Shown here piece after piece: positions 19,263 through 28,047 of a stretch of DNA of 36,167 nucleotides. Location: NCBI GenBank assembly GCA_010015655.1, contig ML976738.1, positions 83,019-119,185 on the forward strand. The letters are read 5' to 3'. How positions within the stretch are numbered: the first letter of the stretch is position 1; each line of letters opens with the position of its first letter. Origin of the DNA: Bimuria novae-zelandiae CBS 107.79. Its lineage: Eukaryota; Ascomycota; Dothideomycetes; Pleosporales; Didymosphaeriaceae. The translations under genes were made by a program, and so were the position numbers. A model generated the notes under the pieces. That model was not told the origin of the DNA. It did not search any database and saw nothing but the letters and a program-made list of their open reading frames with translations.

Positions 19263-20126
19263 TTATTATATTTATAAAATAACGTTGCCCTTACTAGGGA
19301 GAAGATTAGATATATTTTTAATATTTTATATTAGATCTAGAGCTATTACGTTACTATAGAATAATAGCCCTATACCTACGCCTCTGCCTATTCTAGTTCC
19401 AGACGTATTAGAGTTATTACTTATACTAGATCTTAAAGGCCACAAAGTCCCTTAATATTATATTTACTACCTATTCGCGGGCAGAGTAAAGTTATAAAAT
19501 AAGTATTAATAATATTTTTAAGAAAAATACCATTACATGTAAAATACTTAAGGCTTATAAATTAAGCACTTACTTGTAACGTATAATATAAATAAATACT
19601 ATATTACTTACTAGCTAGAAATCCCGAAATAGGTAAAAATAGGGCTATTAGCAAAATACTGATAATAATAGTATACTTAAAAAATTTTATGTAGCTACCT
19701 AGGACTAACGACTAATAAATTTACTAAATAGCCCTTACTATTATTTACTATAAGTAGGTTAAACGTAATATCTTATTATTTATAAGAAATTTATACCTAT
19801 TTATATTAGTAACTTTATGCGAATATAAGCACTATTTTTCTATTATTTAATATATAATTACGTGCGATTATAATTTATTAGCCCTAAAGACTATTAAGGC
19901 CTACTAGCAATAAAAGAACTTATTAAGGAAAGGCACCGTGCCTAGCTACCTTATAAAGTTAACTAGGCTGGTTGATGGGTTAGTATCTACCCTTTGATTT
20001 AGCAGAGGCTAATTTTTACTAATAAAGATTTGGCCTCTTTAAATATCTCTATATACTGGAAAATGGAGGCTGGATTAGAGGTTGGGATGGGGGTGGTCTG
20101 TGCATGGGTTAGTGGTTGGGTTAGGT
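19263..20126. other. AT-rich decayed DNA, origin not recognised
   Basis: The stretch 19263-19970 is TpA-rich with scattered stops in all frames, like the surrounding dead repeats, but no domain could be read. From about 19970 to 20126 the composition becomes G/T-rich (GGTTGGGATGGGGGTGG, GGGTTAGTGGTTGGG), which may be the remnant of another repeat into which the mariner-like element inserted. Confidence 0.4.
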
Positions 20127-20128
20127 TA

Positions 20129-21650
20129 CGGAGGTACGCGTCAAAAGTCCTTGCCTGGCTTGGCGAGCAGGGGTCTGCGCCACCGATCGAATCTAGAGTC
20201 ATCCCTAAGCTAACGTGGCTCTTGCTTCTAACCTCATGCTGTACTTCTGTACAATAGTATCTTACTAAAAATCTATATACTATGTCTCCCTATAAGAACT
20301 CTACCTATGCTATAGTTATTTATCTTAAAGCTACTAGTAAATTAAGTAAGGAGATCTCTACTATCTCTAGGATCCTAACCCAAATAGTTAACTTTATGTA
20401 TACTTAAGTAATTAAACGAGGCTTTAAACTATGTAAGTAGCTAATAAAACTTCTAAATAAGTACCTTAAAGACGCCCTTTAATCTAGCTACTTATCTAAG
20501 TAAGCTAACGTTTTATAGAAGATAGTAAATACTATACGTACTAATTAATATAAGAAAGAGAAGTCGTGTGCTAACGTTACTAGTACTTTTAGCTAGGAAG
20601 GATTTAATATTTTAGCTTCTATAGTAGGCTAAATCCTTAAGAATGCAGGCTTTAGGAAGACTAAGCTAATAAGGAAGCCTAGACTAATAAAAAAAATAAT
20701 AAAGATTAGTATAATTAGTGCCTTAATTATAAACACTAGATAATAAAGGACTAGAAGAATATAATCTAGTTAGATAAGATATTCGTTATTCTTAACTACA
20801 GACGTAGAGGATATAGAGTATAAAGGACAGTAGATGAAGCCTTCGTACGTAGCTATATTCGTAAGCGATAGAAGGGCTACTCTGAGTTTATGTTTTAGGG
20901 GTGCTTTACGTACGATAAGAAGGGCCCTTATTACTACTAGACGCTAAAAACTAAGCAAGAGAAGGAAGCTTCTACTCTTTAAATTAAAGAACTTAATAAA
21001 GAGATTAAGCTAATTATAAAGGAGTAATAGGAGCTTAAAAATAGCATACGTTGCCTTAGTCTCTGTAATAAGCCTAGGCGGCTGCCTTAATAGAAGTAAA
21101 CTAAGAAGACTAGAAAGCTTAGCTAAGGCAGTAGTTTAGGTATTAACTAGTATTAATATTAGATATCTATCCTGCTTCTAAAGCTGTTTCCTTTTGCAAA
21201 GTAGTATAAGGCTAAGTAGCCTAAAATAGTTATACAGGAAGACAAGGCGCCTTCTTATAACTACTATATTTAACGCTATATATATGGCCTTTATAATCTT
21301 AAGAAGATATTCTAGTGTAGTAACTCTTTTAATCTAAATTCTATTAAGCTGTGCTAGCTATAGATAAAGAGGGTTACTACTAAGAAGGGGGCGCTAAAGA
21401 ATAGAGTAGAGGTAATTTAAGCATAAGAGTAGTACTAGAGAGAGCTGCCTTAGGAGAAGATTTAGGCCTAGATTAAGCAGATTCTAGTTTATATTAAGTA
21501 GATAATTGAACTTAAAGGAGGCAACGAGTATAAGGAGGGTTAATGGCTTAGGAAGCTAGAGCTAGAGCTATTAGAGAAGGATCCTGATTAGGAATAACTT
21601 ATAAACCCCTGTTCGCCAAGCCAAGCACGGACTTTTGACGCGCACCTCCG
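20129..21650 (+). mobile_element. Complete mariner-like (Tc1/mariner) transposon, 1.52 kb
   Basis: Terminal inverted repeats of about 45 bp (20129-20173 and 21606-21650) differ at only a few positions: CGGAGGTACGCGTCAAAAGT at the left and, complemented, CGGAGGTGCGCGTCAAAAGT at the right, continuing through GGCTTGGCGA(G/A)CAGGGG. TA flanks both ends (20127-20128, 21651-21652). The interior holds one decayed transposase. The inverted repeats are far less mutated than the interior. Confidence 0.9.
20282..21598 (+). pseudogene. Mariner-like DDE transposase, RIP-inactivated
   Basis: The frame starts MSPYKNSTYAIVIYLKA, followed by LSKEISTISRI (helix-turn-helix region), YLKDAL, GFRKTKLIRKPRL, then the catalytic-core remnants FRGALRTIRRA (WGCFTYDKKGP-like in an adjacent frame), and NSFNLNSIK near 21323-21349, where Tc1/mariner enzymes have NSPDLNPIE. 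It ends with a charged tail (IIELKGGNEYKEG). More than twenty stops and several apparent frame changes make it a pseudogene. The catalytic E near 21347 reads as Lys, a G-to-A change. Family assignment is firm; subfamily is not. Confidence 0.8.
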
Positions 21651-21973
21651 TACACTAGTGTGGATTATAGTTGGATTGGGATTAGCCTAGGATTATAACT
21701 AAAACATAAGAAATAAAGACTTATTTTATATTTATAAATAATTATCACAGTTCTTTATTACAGTTTATAACTTAAAAGTTAAAAATGATTAAATTTAATT
21801 ATTACAATACTACATAAGAATAATGTATAAAAATAATTATATGTTATATTATTATAGCTTTATATTACATAATTAGGCTATTTAAACGAAAATAAATAAT
21901 TTAGTTATTTACAGATATATTAGTAATCAAACCTAACCCCAACCTATCCCTACATCTTTGCGATCCTAACTAT

Positions 21974-22003
21974 AACCCGCGCTAAAATATTTTAGCGTGG
22001 GTT
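21974..22003. repeat. 30-bp near-perfect palindrome
   Basis: Arms AACCCGCGCTAAAAT (21974-21988) and ATTTTAGCGTGGGTT (21989-22003) abut with no spacer and have one mismatch. The similarity extends a little further outward (TATAACCC and GGGTTGTA). It looks like two transposon ends joined head to head or a decayed foldback element. Confidence 0.75.
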
Positions 22004-22103
22004 GTAGATTGATTGGGATTAGGTTAGCTTAGTCATAACCCAACCCATTTACTGGTCTAAAGTTAATCTCTTATAAAAATAATAAAGAGAGAGACGCTAA
22101 CGT

Positions 22104-22106
<3 letters not shown>

Positions 22107-22134
<28 letters not shown>
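22107..22134. repeat. (TAA)9 microsatellite
   Basis: A run of about nine TAA units lies in the AT-rich spacer downstream of the F-box-like gene. Confidence 0.9.
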
Positions 22135-22450
22135 CTTAAATCTCTAAAAGCTCTAAAGGATAACTTTAATTCTAGTCTTCATTTTTAATTGTAAAATTTA
22201 TATATATTACCGGCCGTATAGACCCTTAAATAAACTATATAATAATCCTATAATTTTATGCTAACTCCATAGCTATAGCGTACGTACCGTAATAAGTAGC
22301 AACCGTAACGTAACCGTAGTAGGGTCGAACCGTCGGTATTACCTACTGTTGCAAGCGCTGGGCCATATTCCCTTGAATGAGCGCAACAGGCGCTGCGGGA
22401 GCAGGTACCCTTGATCATTGAATTTGTATTTCTGTATCCCCTCGACACTT

Positions 22451-23518
22451 TCATGAAACTGTTTCAAAAAATGAATTTGTTGTTGTTGATGGTGACGGCG
22501 GTTCGGATATTAGTGGGGGATGCGGGATGAGCTCTCCCTCCCAGTCCCGTAAGGTCCCATGCTCTGCCCCGATCTTCACGTAGTCCTGACACACTTCTTC
22601 AGCGTCGTCGTCCATAAAGAGCGGTATGCTGTAAGTCATGATGGTCATGATTTTATTTTTATCGGCCGCCCATCCCCCACGTCTGAAGTTGCCATAACGC
22701 ATCTGCTGACTGTCGACGTTGATGAGGAGTACCTTTATCGGCCTGTTACAGCAACTAAAGTATTGGGCTTTTATATCGCAGTCGCGCAGCCCGTCAGCGC
22801 GGGTCAAGACAAGGGTTTCCAGGTGCTTCATCCGACCCGCCATACTGCGCCAAAAACCCCGGTTTGCTGTGGGGTTGTAGTTGGCCAGACGCTTCAACTT
22901 CGGCCAATGTGTGAGCGGAACCTCGCCACTCCAGGGGTCAAATATTATTTCATCCCTAACGCTTACGAACTCCTCCAGATGCTCCAACCTCGAAAGGCCT
23001 TGTTGAAGGGTTTGTAGAATGACGAGGTGGTGGACGTCTTCCACATTGAGGCTTCGTAGTGGCATGTCGATGATGAGGCGTTTGAGCGTTCGACATGTGT
23101 AGAAAAGTAGTTCCCGTATGCATACCGTGGTGGGCTGGTCAATGGTCGTGCTGAACGGTGCTAAGAACAGAGCTGTGATGTGCTTCAGATCCGGTCTAAC
23201 AGAAATAGCTAGTAACAGCGACCGCAAGCGTGCTCCGGAGGAAAGGTACACGCAATGCTCTCGGAGTGCGCGGTTGGCCACTCGCCGCGTCTCATGGCAG
23301 ACCAGTGTGAACTGCAGGAGTAGTTGCGTAATGGGATGTTCAGGTCGGAGCAGAACGTTCGGCTTGGGCAGTGAGCATGTGATAACGTTCAAGACTAGTT
23401 CGATGGGCAGGTGCATGGCCTTGACCGGTTCCATGGTGTTTGTTGATGCAGGACGCAGCAACGCATCGAGGCATGACGAGTCGGTGTGGGTTCGGATGGA
23501 GCGTGAGTCATATGTCAT
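22451..23518 (-). CDS. F-box-like domain protein of unknown target (355 aa)
   Basis: This is an uninterrupted single-exon frame of 355 residues with normal base composition. Residues about 35-80 (MHLPIELVLNVITCSLP, then LLLQFTLVCHETRRVANRAL) resemble the divergent F-box-like N-terminus common in large fungal families: a LPxEL start and a CHETRR-type helix. The rest (about 81-310) has leucine-rich, LRR-like spacing (LKRLIIDMPLRSLNVEDVHH, LEHLEEFVSV, MKHLETLVLTRADGL) and an acidic, Pro/Ser/Thr-rich tail. F-box proteins link substrates to SCF ubiquitin ligases, but a link to Skp1 is not shown here. Met29 and Met35 are alternative starts closer to the F-box. It is transcribed away from the ARMT1-like gene. 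Confidence 0.8.
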   Translation of the reverse strand: MTYDSRSIRTHTDSSCLDALLRPASTNTMEPVKAMHLPIELVLNVITCSLPKPNVLLRPEHPITQLLLQFTLVCHETRRVANRALREHCVYLSSGARLRSLLLAISVRPDLKHITALFLAPFSTTIDQPTTVCIRELLFYTCRTLKRLIIDMPLRSLNVEDVHHLVILQTLQQGLSRLEHLEEFVSVRDEIIFDPWSGEVPLTHWPKLKRLANYNPTANRGFWRSMAGRMKHLETLVLTRADGLRDCDIKAQYFSCCNRPIKVLLINVDSQQMRYGNFRRGGWAADKNKIMTIMTYSIPLFMDDDAEEVCQDYVKIGAEHGTLRDWEGELIPHPPLISEPPSPSTTTNSFFETVS

Positions 23519-23869
23519 GGCAGGGGCACTATGCCGTTTATGTATTAGCGTATCGCTGGCGACACAAGTGTCAAGCCCTGCCTCTCGCGTAGAGCTAAAA
23601 GTTGACCATTGTGTTAACGAGCAGGGGGGCTGCAGAACATGGAGTATTCTCCTACCATGCAGCAGCTTGTGGAGCTGCGAGTTCAGCTGAATCTTCCGCT
23701 AAGAACTATTGTTGTTCATTATTTAGGGCGTGGGCTACGCGAGTCAAGAATCCAGACGAGACCCTGGTGACCCACTTTCACCGGACACCCCTGTTGGAAA
23801 TTTACAAACGCCCCTCCTCCGCCATAAAATAAAGCACTGGGACGGGTACAACCAAACCAGCATTTCGCA
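23519..23869. promoter_or_regulatory. Shared divergent promoter region (351 bp)
   Basis: This spacer lies between the start codons of the two host genes, which are transcribed in opposite directions. On the plus strand ATAAAATAAAG (about 23823-23833) is a TATA-like element some 40 bp before the ARMT1-like start. The dyad AGCAGCTTGTGGAGCTGCGAG lies near 23660-23680. Bidirectional control is inferred from layout. Confidence 0.45.
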
Positions 23870-25470
23870 ATGGAATACGAACCAAAGACACGTATGTCAG
23901 TATTTCTCAATATTTGATCTGTTTCACTGACTATCTGTAGCGCAGTACAACACCTCTGACGCCACCTCCTTCGCCCACACGTCGGCGCGCGAACGATGGC
24001 CCATCATCATAACCCAGGGAATCGACGACGTTCACCGCTCAATTTATGCTACACAGGACGAGGAGAAGGTGAAGGAGGGCAAATGGATTGTCTCGGAGCT
24101 TGCGGGTCTGAAGTACGAACTACAGCATGACCGCGAGCTCTCACCCATCCCGGATGACGGCGAAGGCGACGTCGCGGACTACAACAAGGAACTGGACGCA
24201 TTGAAGCCGGCAAAGTGGCATTCGGTGCCATGGCTCTACTCGGAATGCTACCTGTACAGGTAAGCAACACGGACCGCCATCGAAACACCAATTCAACGCT
24301 AATAGCATCGAAAAGACGCATCTCGAGCATATTCAAGAAGACCCAGCGTTGGAAGTCATACGATATCTTCGCCCGTCAGAAGATGTCCACCTTCAAGTCT
24401 TCGCGCCCTGCCGTGGTCGAACTCGCCTCCCGCTACCGAGACATTGTCACCGAACTAGAGTCGAAGCATACCATAAAAGGCGCAAAAACCGGGGAGGAGC
24501 TGGAGGAAGCCGAGAAGATTTTGTTTATGGAAATATGTGAAATATGCCTCTGGGGCAATGCGACCGACTTGTCGCTTCTTACCAATCTCTCCTATGAGGA
24601 TATTCAAAAGCTTCAAGGGTCAGAGGCGCGGAAGAATTCCGAGAAAAACATCTTGGTGAACGATCTGGACAAAGCGTTCAAGGTTCTGTCCGCAGCTCAG
24701 AATTCAGGCAAGAAAGAGCGCAGGGTAGACATTGTGCTGGACAACGCCGGCTTCGAGCTCTTCGTCGACCTCATTTTGGCCGGCTACTTGCTCGCCTCCG
24801 GCCTGGCCACCAACATAGTCTTTCATCCGAAATCGATACCCTGGTTCGTTTCAGACGTCCTGCCTCAGGACTTTGCCGCCCTCATCCAAGCACTTGCCGA
24901 CCCGCAAAGCTTCTACTCGGCACTCTCCGACGAAGACGAGGAGTCCGGCACGAAGACACCGCCACTATCTGAGGCCGAAGTTGGCAACCTCCAATTTCTT
25001 TTCCAGCACTGGAGCACATTCCACTCCGAAGGTCAGCTAGTCCTACGTCCAAACACATTCTGGACCGCCGGCGGCAGCTTCTGGCGACTGCCGAAGACAG
25101 AGCCTGCCTTGGCTGAGGACCTCAAGCAAAGCGATCTCGTCATCTTCAAGGGTGATCTCAACTACAGGAAACTGACTGCTGATGTGAGTACTAACGCGAC
25201 CTGAGTCTTTCGCGACTTGACTGATCTTATATCTAGGCGGCCTGGCCGGCAACAACACCTTTCACAGAAGCCATTGGTCCGCTTGGCCTAGGATCCGGCA
25301 TCCGCGTTCTCGCGCTCAGAACCTGCAAAGCCGACGTGGTAGTTGGTCTTCCGGAAGGCGGGGACGAGAGGATAAGAGCGACCGAAGGAGGTGGTGGAGA
25401 TACTGGAGCCAGGAAGTGGGCTTGGAGTGGCAAATGGGCTGTGGTGCAGTTTTCCGACGGCAAGGCCTGA
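23870..25470 (+). CDS. ARMT1/DUF89 family metal-dependent protein (480 aa, four exons)
   Basis: Exons were placed at 23870-23891, 23941-24259, 24316-25183 and 25237-25470, joined by introns of 49, 56 and 53 nt with GTATGT, GTAAGC and GTGAGT donors and TAG/AAG/TAG acceptors. The joined frame is 481 codons including TGA, close to the usual size of the family. It starts MEYEPKTPQYNTSDATSF, followed by SARERWPIIITQGIDDVHRS, both typical of the DUF89 N-terminus. Putative metal ligands are Asp256-Asn257 in LDNAGFE and Asp294 in WFVSDVLPQDF. A C-terminal FKGDLNYRK motif (391-399) is also family-typical. Relatives are cobalt or manganese-dependent sugar-phosphate phosphatases thought to remove damaged metabolites; a protein carboxyl methyltransferase activity has also been claimed. 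The gene has no mutations and should be functional. Confidence 0.92.
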
Positions 25471-25743
25471 GGAGTTACAATCTGCAATGCTTTTTCGAAG
25501 GTTTTGCGGACCCTGGTAGGACTGCATGAGGGTGGCGGCGTCGCGATGGTCGCTGTACCTGAACGGATCTGTAGACACTGGCGGCCTAAGTCTCAAGGGA
25601 ACACCATTGTAGATCTAAAAACTTACGACAAGAATAAAAATGATACACGCAGAGCATGTATGGACAAATACATCCGTGGGTAATAGCGTTGGTGTATCTA
25701 TAACGGCGTTTAACGCGTAAAACTCACATACTCTCGGAAAATA
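25471..25743 (+). terminator. 3' region of the ARMT1-like gene with AATAAA signal
   Basis: AATAAA at 25633-25638, about 165 bp after the stop codon, is a plausible polyadenylation signal. The preceding sequence is normal in composition. A 102-codon antisense frame (25288-25596) overlaps the last exon and is most likely a shadow. Confidence 0.45.
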
Positions 25744-25965
25744 CCGTGCCTTGGCAGTCAGTGGGCCGCATCACTAAAACGCGCCACCCAACAATACAGC
25801 GCCCCAGCTCCGACGCGCCATATCTCCACTAATATAAACCTAATTAAGGTCGCGATTGTAGCAATTAAGTTAGAAAGCCTAAGAGAAACTTTCTTATATA
25901 AATAAATTGCGAAAGACTTTAGTATTGTAACAGGAACAATCGCTCGTCGACACGAGAACCCTTGG
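25744..25965 (+). pseudogene. Fragment F: N-terminal HTH piece of a pogo-like transposase
   Basis: After a TA at 25742-25743 comes CCGTGCCTTGGCAGTCAGTG, which resembles the start of pogo-like ends in this window. From 25831 the frame reads NINLIKVAIVAIKLESLRET, a stop, then IAKDFSIVTGTIARRHENP. That matches the psq-type helix-turn-helix seen at the start of the other pogo-like transposases here (for example REVAKRFGINHRTLARRH at C2). No catalytic region follows, so it is a truncated or non-autonomous copy. Its right end could not be found. Confidence 0.5.
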
Positions 25966-26292
25966 CCAGTCAAGACAGGATTCGAGATCATCCGAAAACC
26001 GACACTCATCCGTATCGGACCAATTTCGGATCTATCAGACCGACGGTCAACCTATGGCAGTTATGTGCTAGCTAGCCATCTGGGAAGAGGTGTATTTAGA
26101 GGAGCTTGGGGCCTTTGTAGTTCAGTACCTTTTCCGTATCCTTTCGTACCAGGCCTATAGGCACTTAATTCATTCGAGGCTACATTCTTATACACGCACT
26201 CCCATATGCCTCTGCTAGGAGATACGCCAACATCGATCCTTTGAGTGACCTGCGCCGATACAAGTATCAACGTATTCCTCATACGAGCTGCG
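25966..26292. other. Normal-composition spacer without a recognised gene
   Basis: About 330 bp with normal CpA/TpG content and no family-like frame. An 88-codon minus-strand frame (26061-26327) crosses into the next transposon end and is unsupported. Confidence 0.4.
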
Positions 26293-26539
26293 TACCCGGG
26301 CGAGCTACGCGCTTTTGCCAAGCCCACACTAACTTATAATTAATGTATAATATCTTAATAAAATAATAGTTAGACTACTTTATAAGAAATAAATATATAG
26401 CTTACTTTATAATTTATTTTTAATAATTAAATTTAATTAGTCTAACGCGCTACCACTACGTATAATACGTTGAAATCTATGCTACGTAAAAAACGCGATA
26501 ATATTATCGTATATACTAAAATATAACTAAACTTGATAA

Positions 26540-27422
26540 AGCTTATAAAGTAGAAAAGAAGATAATAATCTAGTATATTTTAAATCTTACTAAGTAAGTA
26601 CACCTTAAAATTCTTACGTAGATTTAAGATATAGTAAATACTTTACTAGCTATGCATAGCTAAGGCTAAATTAGTAAAAACTAGCTATTAAGCTTTACTA
26701 AGCATATACCTAAGTTTATAATAAAGTTTAATTATAAGCTAGACTACTTAAGAATACTATAATAATAGCGCGTGGTAGGAAAAGGAACACGTGACTACTC
26801 GCTTATAAAAGCTAGGATTAAAACACTAGTTCTAACACAACTTATATATATATTATACTATATAGGGATACACTAGCTTTAGTATCCTTGTGCATACCTT
26901 TTGGTATAAGTGGGGAAGTTATTTAGTATGAGCTTAGTAAGCATGGTCCCTATCCTATTATAAATACTATATAAGGATCTTACTATTATATTGAATTAGT
27001 CTAACTTATATAGAATATAAAGGCAAAGTAGAGTATATAGAATACAGTTATACTGAATTATTATAAGTTTAGTTTATAATAGGCGTAATTTTAATAAGCT
27101 AAAAGATTATTACTAGCTCTAAAGAAACATAAGAGGATAAAATAGGTATAAAAAATAATAAAAAGTAAATATTAATAATACTATATATTAGTAGCGTAAG
27201 GTAAAAAATCCTGCCTTTTATTATCTTTTAGGTAAAAATATAACTTACTAATTAGCATACTAAGAATAATCTACCACTCTAATTAAGAATTATAGTTTCT
27301 AAGAATAGCTAAATAATAAATAAGCTTAAATTTACGTAAACTAAGCACTTTAACGCGTATATAAAGCGCTATATATAAAATATATATAGGCTACTTATTA
27401 TAAATAGCTATAAGAGCTAACG
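26540..27422 (+). pseudogene. Element E transposase, RIP-inactivated and truncated
   Basis: Remnants in order are EKKIII-stop-YILNLTK, HIPKFIIKFNYKLDYLRIL near 26700-26760, then, after a 202-bp insertion, YKDLTII, and ALKKHKRIK and GKKSCLLLSFR in the catalytic region. It ends with INSYKS near 27402-27418, where the family has DGHESH. The order matches the transposase at 15948-17400. Joining across the insertion restores the YxDP-type block. The second catalytic Asp is already Asn, and everything after it is cut off by fragment C. Confidence 0.65.
26762..26963. mobile_element. 202-bp insertion with 8-bp direct repeats inside element E
   Basis: ATACTATA occurs immediately before (26754-26761) and at the end of (26964-26971) the insert. 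Removing the insert plus one repeat joins the codons for DYLRIL to YKDL in frame, matching FYEDPKVI in the related transposase. The insert holds CACGTGACTACTCGC, a TATAAAAG box and AT-rich sequence, like a small U3 or a MITE. Its ends (ATAATAG and, complemented, TTATAATAG) are only weakly inverted. An 8-bp duplication favours a hAT-type MITE; a 5-bp reading (CTATA) would favour a small LTR. Confidence 0.6.
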
Positions 27423-27424
27423 TA

Positions 27425-27577
27425 CCTCACGGGCGAGCTGATCACACGGGCGAGCTAATCACTCTGCCAAGACCCCACCAAAATCTATACTCTACACAAT
27501 AGTACAGAACGCGCACAAACAGTTATAAGAAATCGTAGGAAGCTAATCTACTCAGAATCTACTTCTATAGTCTGCTT
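27425..27577 (-). mobile_element. Fragment C: end of a second copy of the 15868-17735 transposon family
   Basis: From 27425 the sequence has two tandem CGGGCGAGCT(G/A)ATCAC units, then ACTCTGCCAAGACCCCACC and AAAATCTATACTC, and continues through ACAGTTATAAGAAATCGTAG. This matches the complement of the right end of the 15868 element well past the inverted repeat, so C is a right end lying in reverse orientation. It starts after TA (27423-27424) inside element E and stops at TA (27577-27578), where C2 begins. Confidence 0.7.
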
Positions 27578-27668
27578 ACCGTGCACGGTCACCTTTTGCC
27601 TCGGGTCGCGTTTTGACGCACCCCAACACAACCACCACCTACACAAAACGCGTTATAACTCCACGACT

Positions 27669-28045
27669 ATGGACCCAATCCAGAAAGCGATTAAATATAT
27701 CGAATCGCGTGAGGAAGGCGCATCTTTGAGCTATCGCGAAGTTGCAAAAAGGTTCGGTATCAACCATCGTACGCTCGCCCGAAGACACCAAGGCAAAAGC
27801 CAGCCACAAGCTTGCCCACCTTTCCCTCCACCCAGAACATGAGACGGAGCTTGTACGATATATCAAATCACTCACCGAGAGGCGTACACCACCATCACGT
27901 ACGATGATACGTAACTTTGCGTCATCGTTGCTTAGTTGAGACGTTTCAGAAAGCTAGGTTTCTCGGTTCCTCCGCAGGAACTCTGCTCGGCCCCAACGGC
28001 GCGTTCCGCGTTTTTCGTCGAAAAAGGCCGTGCTCCGCACGGCCC
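27669..28045 (+). pseudogene. C2 transposase N-terminus, frameshifted and truncated
   Basis: ATG at 27669 starts MDPIQKAIKYIESREEGASL, followed by SYREVAKRFGINHRTLARRH, a clear psq-type helix-turn-helix. This frame ends at a TGA near 27842. A +1 neighbouring frame continues the protein with LHPEHETELVRYIKSLTERRTPPSR and a second DNA-binding (Tc5/CENP-B-like) segment to 27939, so one indel lies between about 27790 and 27830. Then TGA and TAG codons interrupt SESWVSRFLRRN, the TAG standing where W is expected. The catalytic domain is absent because element D follows. Confidence 0.7.
28026..28044. repeat. Perfect 8-bp hairpin beside the C2/D junction
   Basis: GGCCGTGC and GCACGGCC are exact complements separated by TCC, two bases before the TA at 28046-28047. 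The GTGC/GCAC core is shared with the ends of C2 and D (CGTGCACGG), so the hairpin may be a relic of another end or a preferred target. Confidence 0.6.
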
Positions 28046-28047
28046 TA

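Larger units (their letters stand above)
21653..22450. other. AT-rich intergenic region with palindrome and microsatellite
   Basis: The left part contains two similar G/T-rich blocks, GTGGATTATAGTTGGATTGG (about 21660) and GTGGGTTGTAGATTGATTGG (about 21997), around a palindrome and AT-rich filler, perhaps ends of a small decayed element. From about 22250 the composition becomes normal and probably represents the 3' untranslated region of the F-box-like gene. The 68-codon open frame at 22248-22454 has no support. Confidence 0.4.
26295..27424 (+). mobile_element. Element E: pogo-like transposon, left part, interrupted at 27424
   Basis: After TA (26293-26294) the end reads CCCGGGCGAGCTACGCGC then TTTTGCCAAGCCCAC, which echoes the GCCAAGACCCCAC block of fragment C and the GCCAAGATCCCAC block of the 15868 element. 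The interior carries a decayed transposase that stops abruptly at 27424, where a second transposon end begins at a TA. The rest of E is expected beyond the window. Confidence 0.65.
27579..28047 (+). mobile_element. Element C2: pogo-like transposon, left part
   Basis: The end CCGTGCACGGTCACCTTTTG follows TA (27577-27578). A transposase start lies 90 bp in. The element is broken at TA 28046-28047, where element D begins with a similar end (ACGTGCACGGACAGC). Base composition is much less AT-shifted than in E and D, so this copy is younger or escaped most RIP. Confidence 0.6.

Noticed and set aside
22559..23690. Two long plus-strand frames (152 and 190 codons) opposite the F-box-like gene
   Set aside because: They are shadows on the antisense strand of a well-supported gene and show no domain motifs.
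25043..25596. Three minus-strand frames over the last exons of the ARMT1-like gene
   Set aside because: They are antisense shadows of a spliced gene whose family motifs and splice sites are clear.
26061..26327. An 88-codon minus-strand frame
   Set aside because: It crosses from spacer DNA into the end of element E and has no family resemblance.
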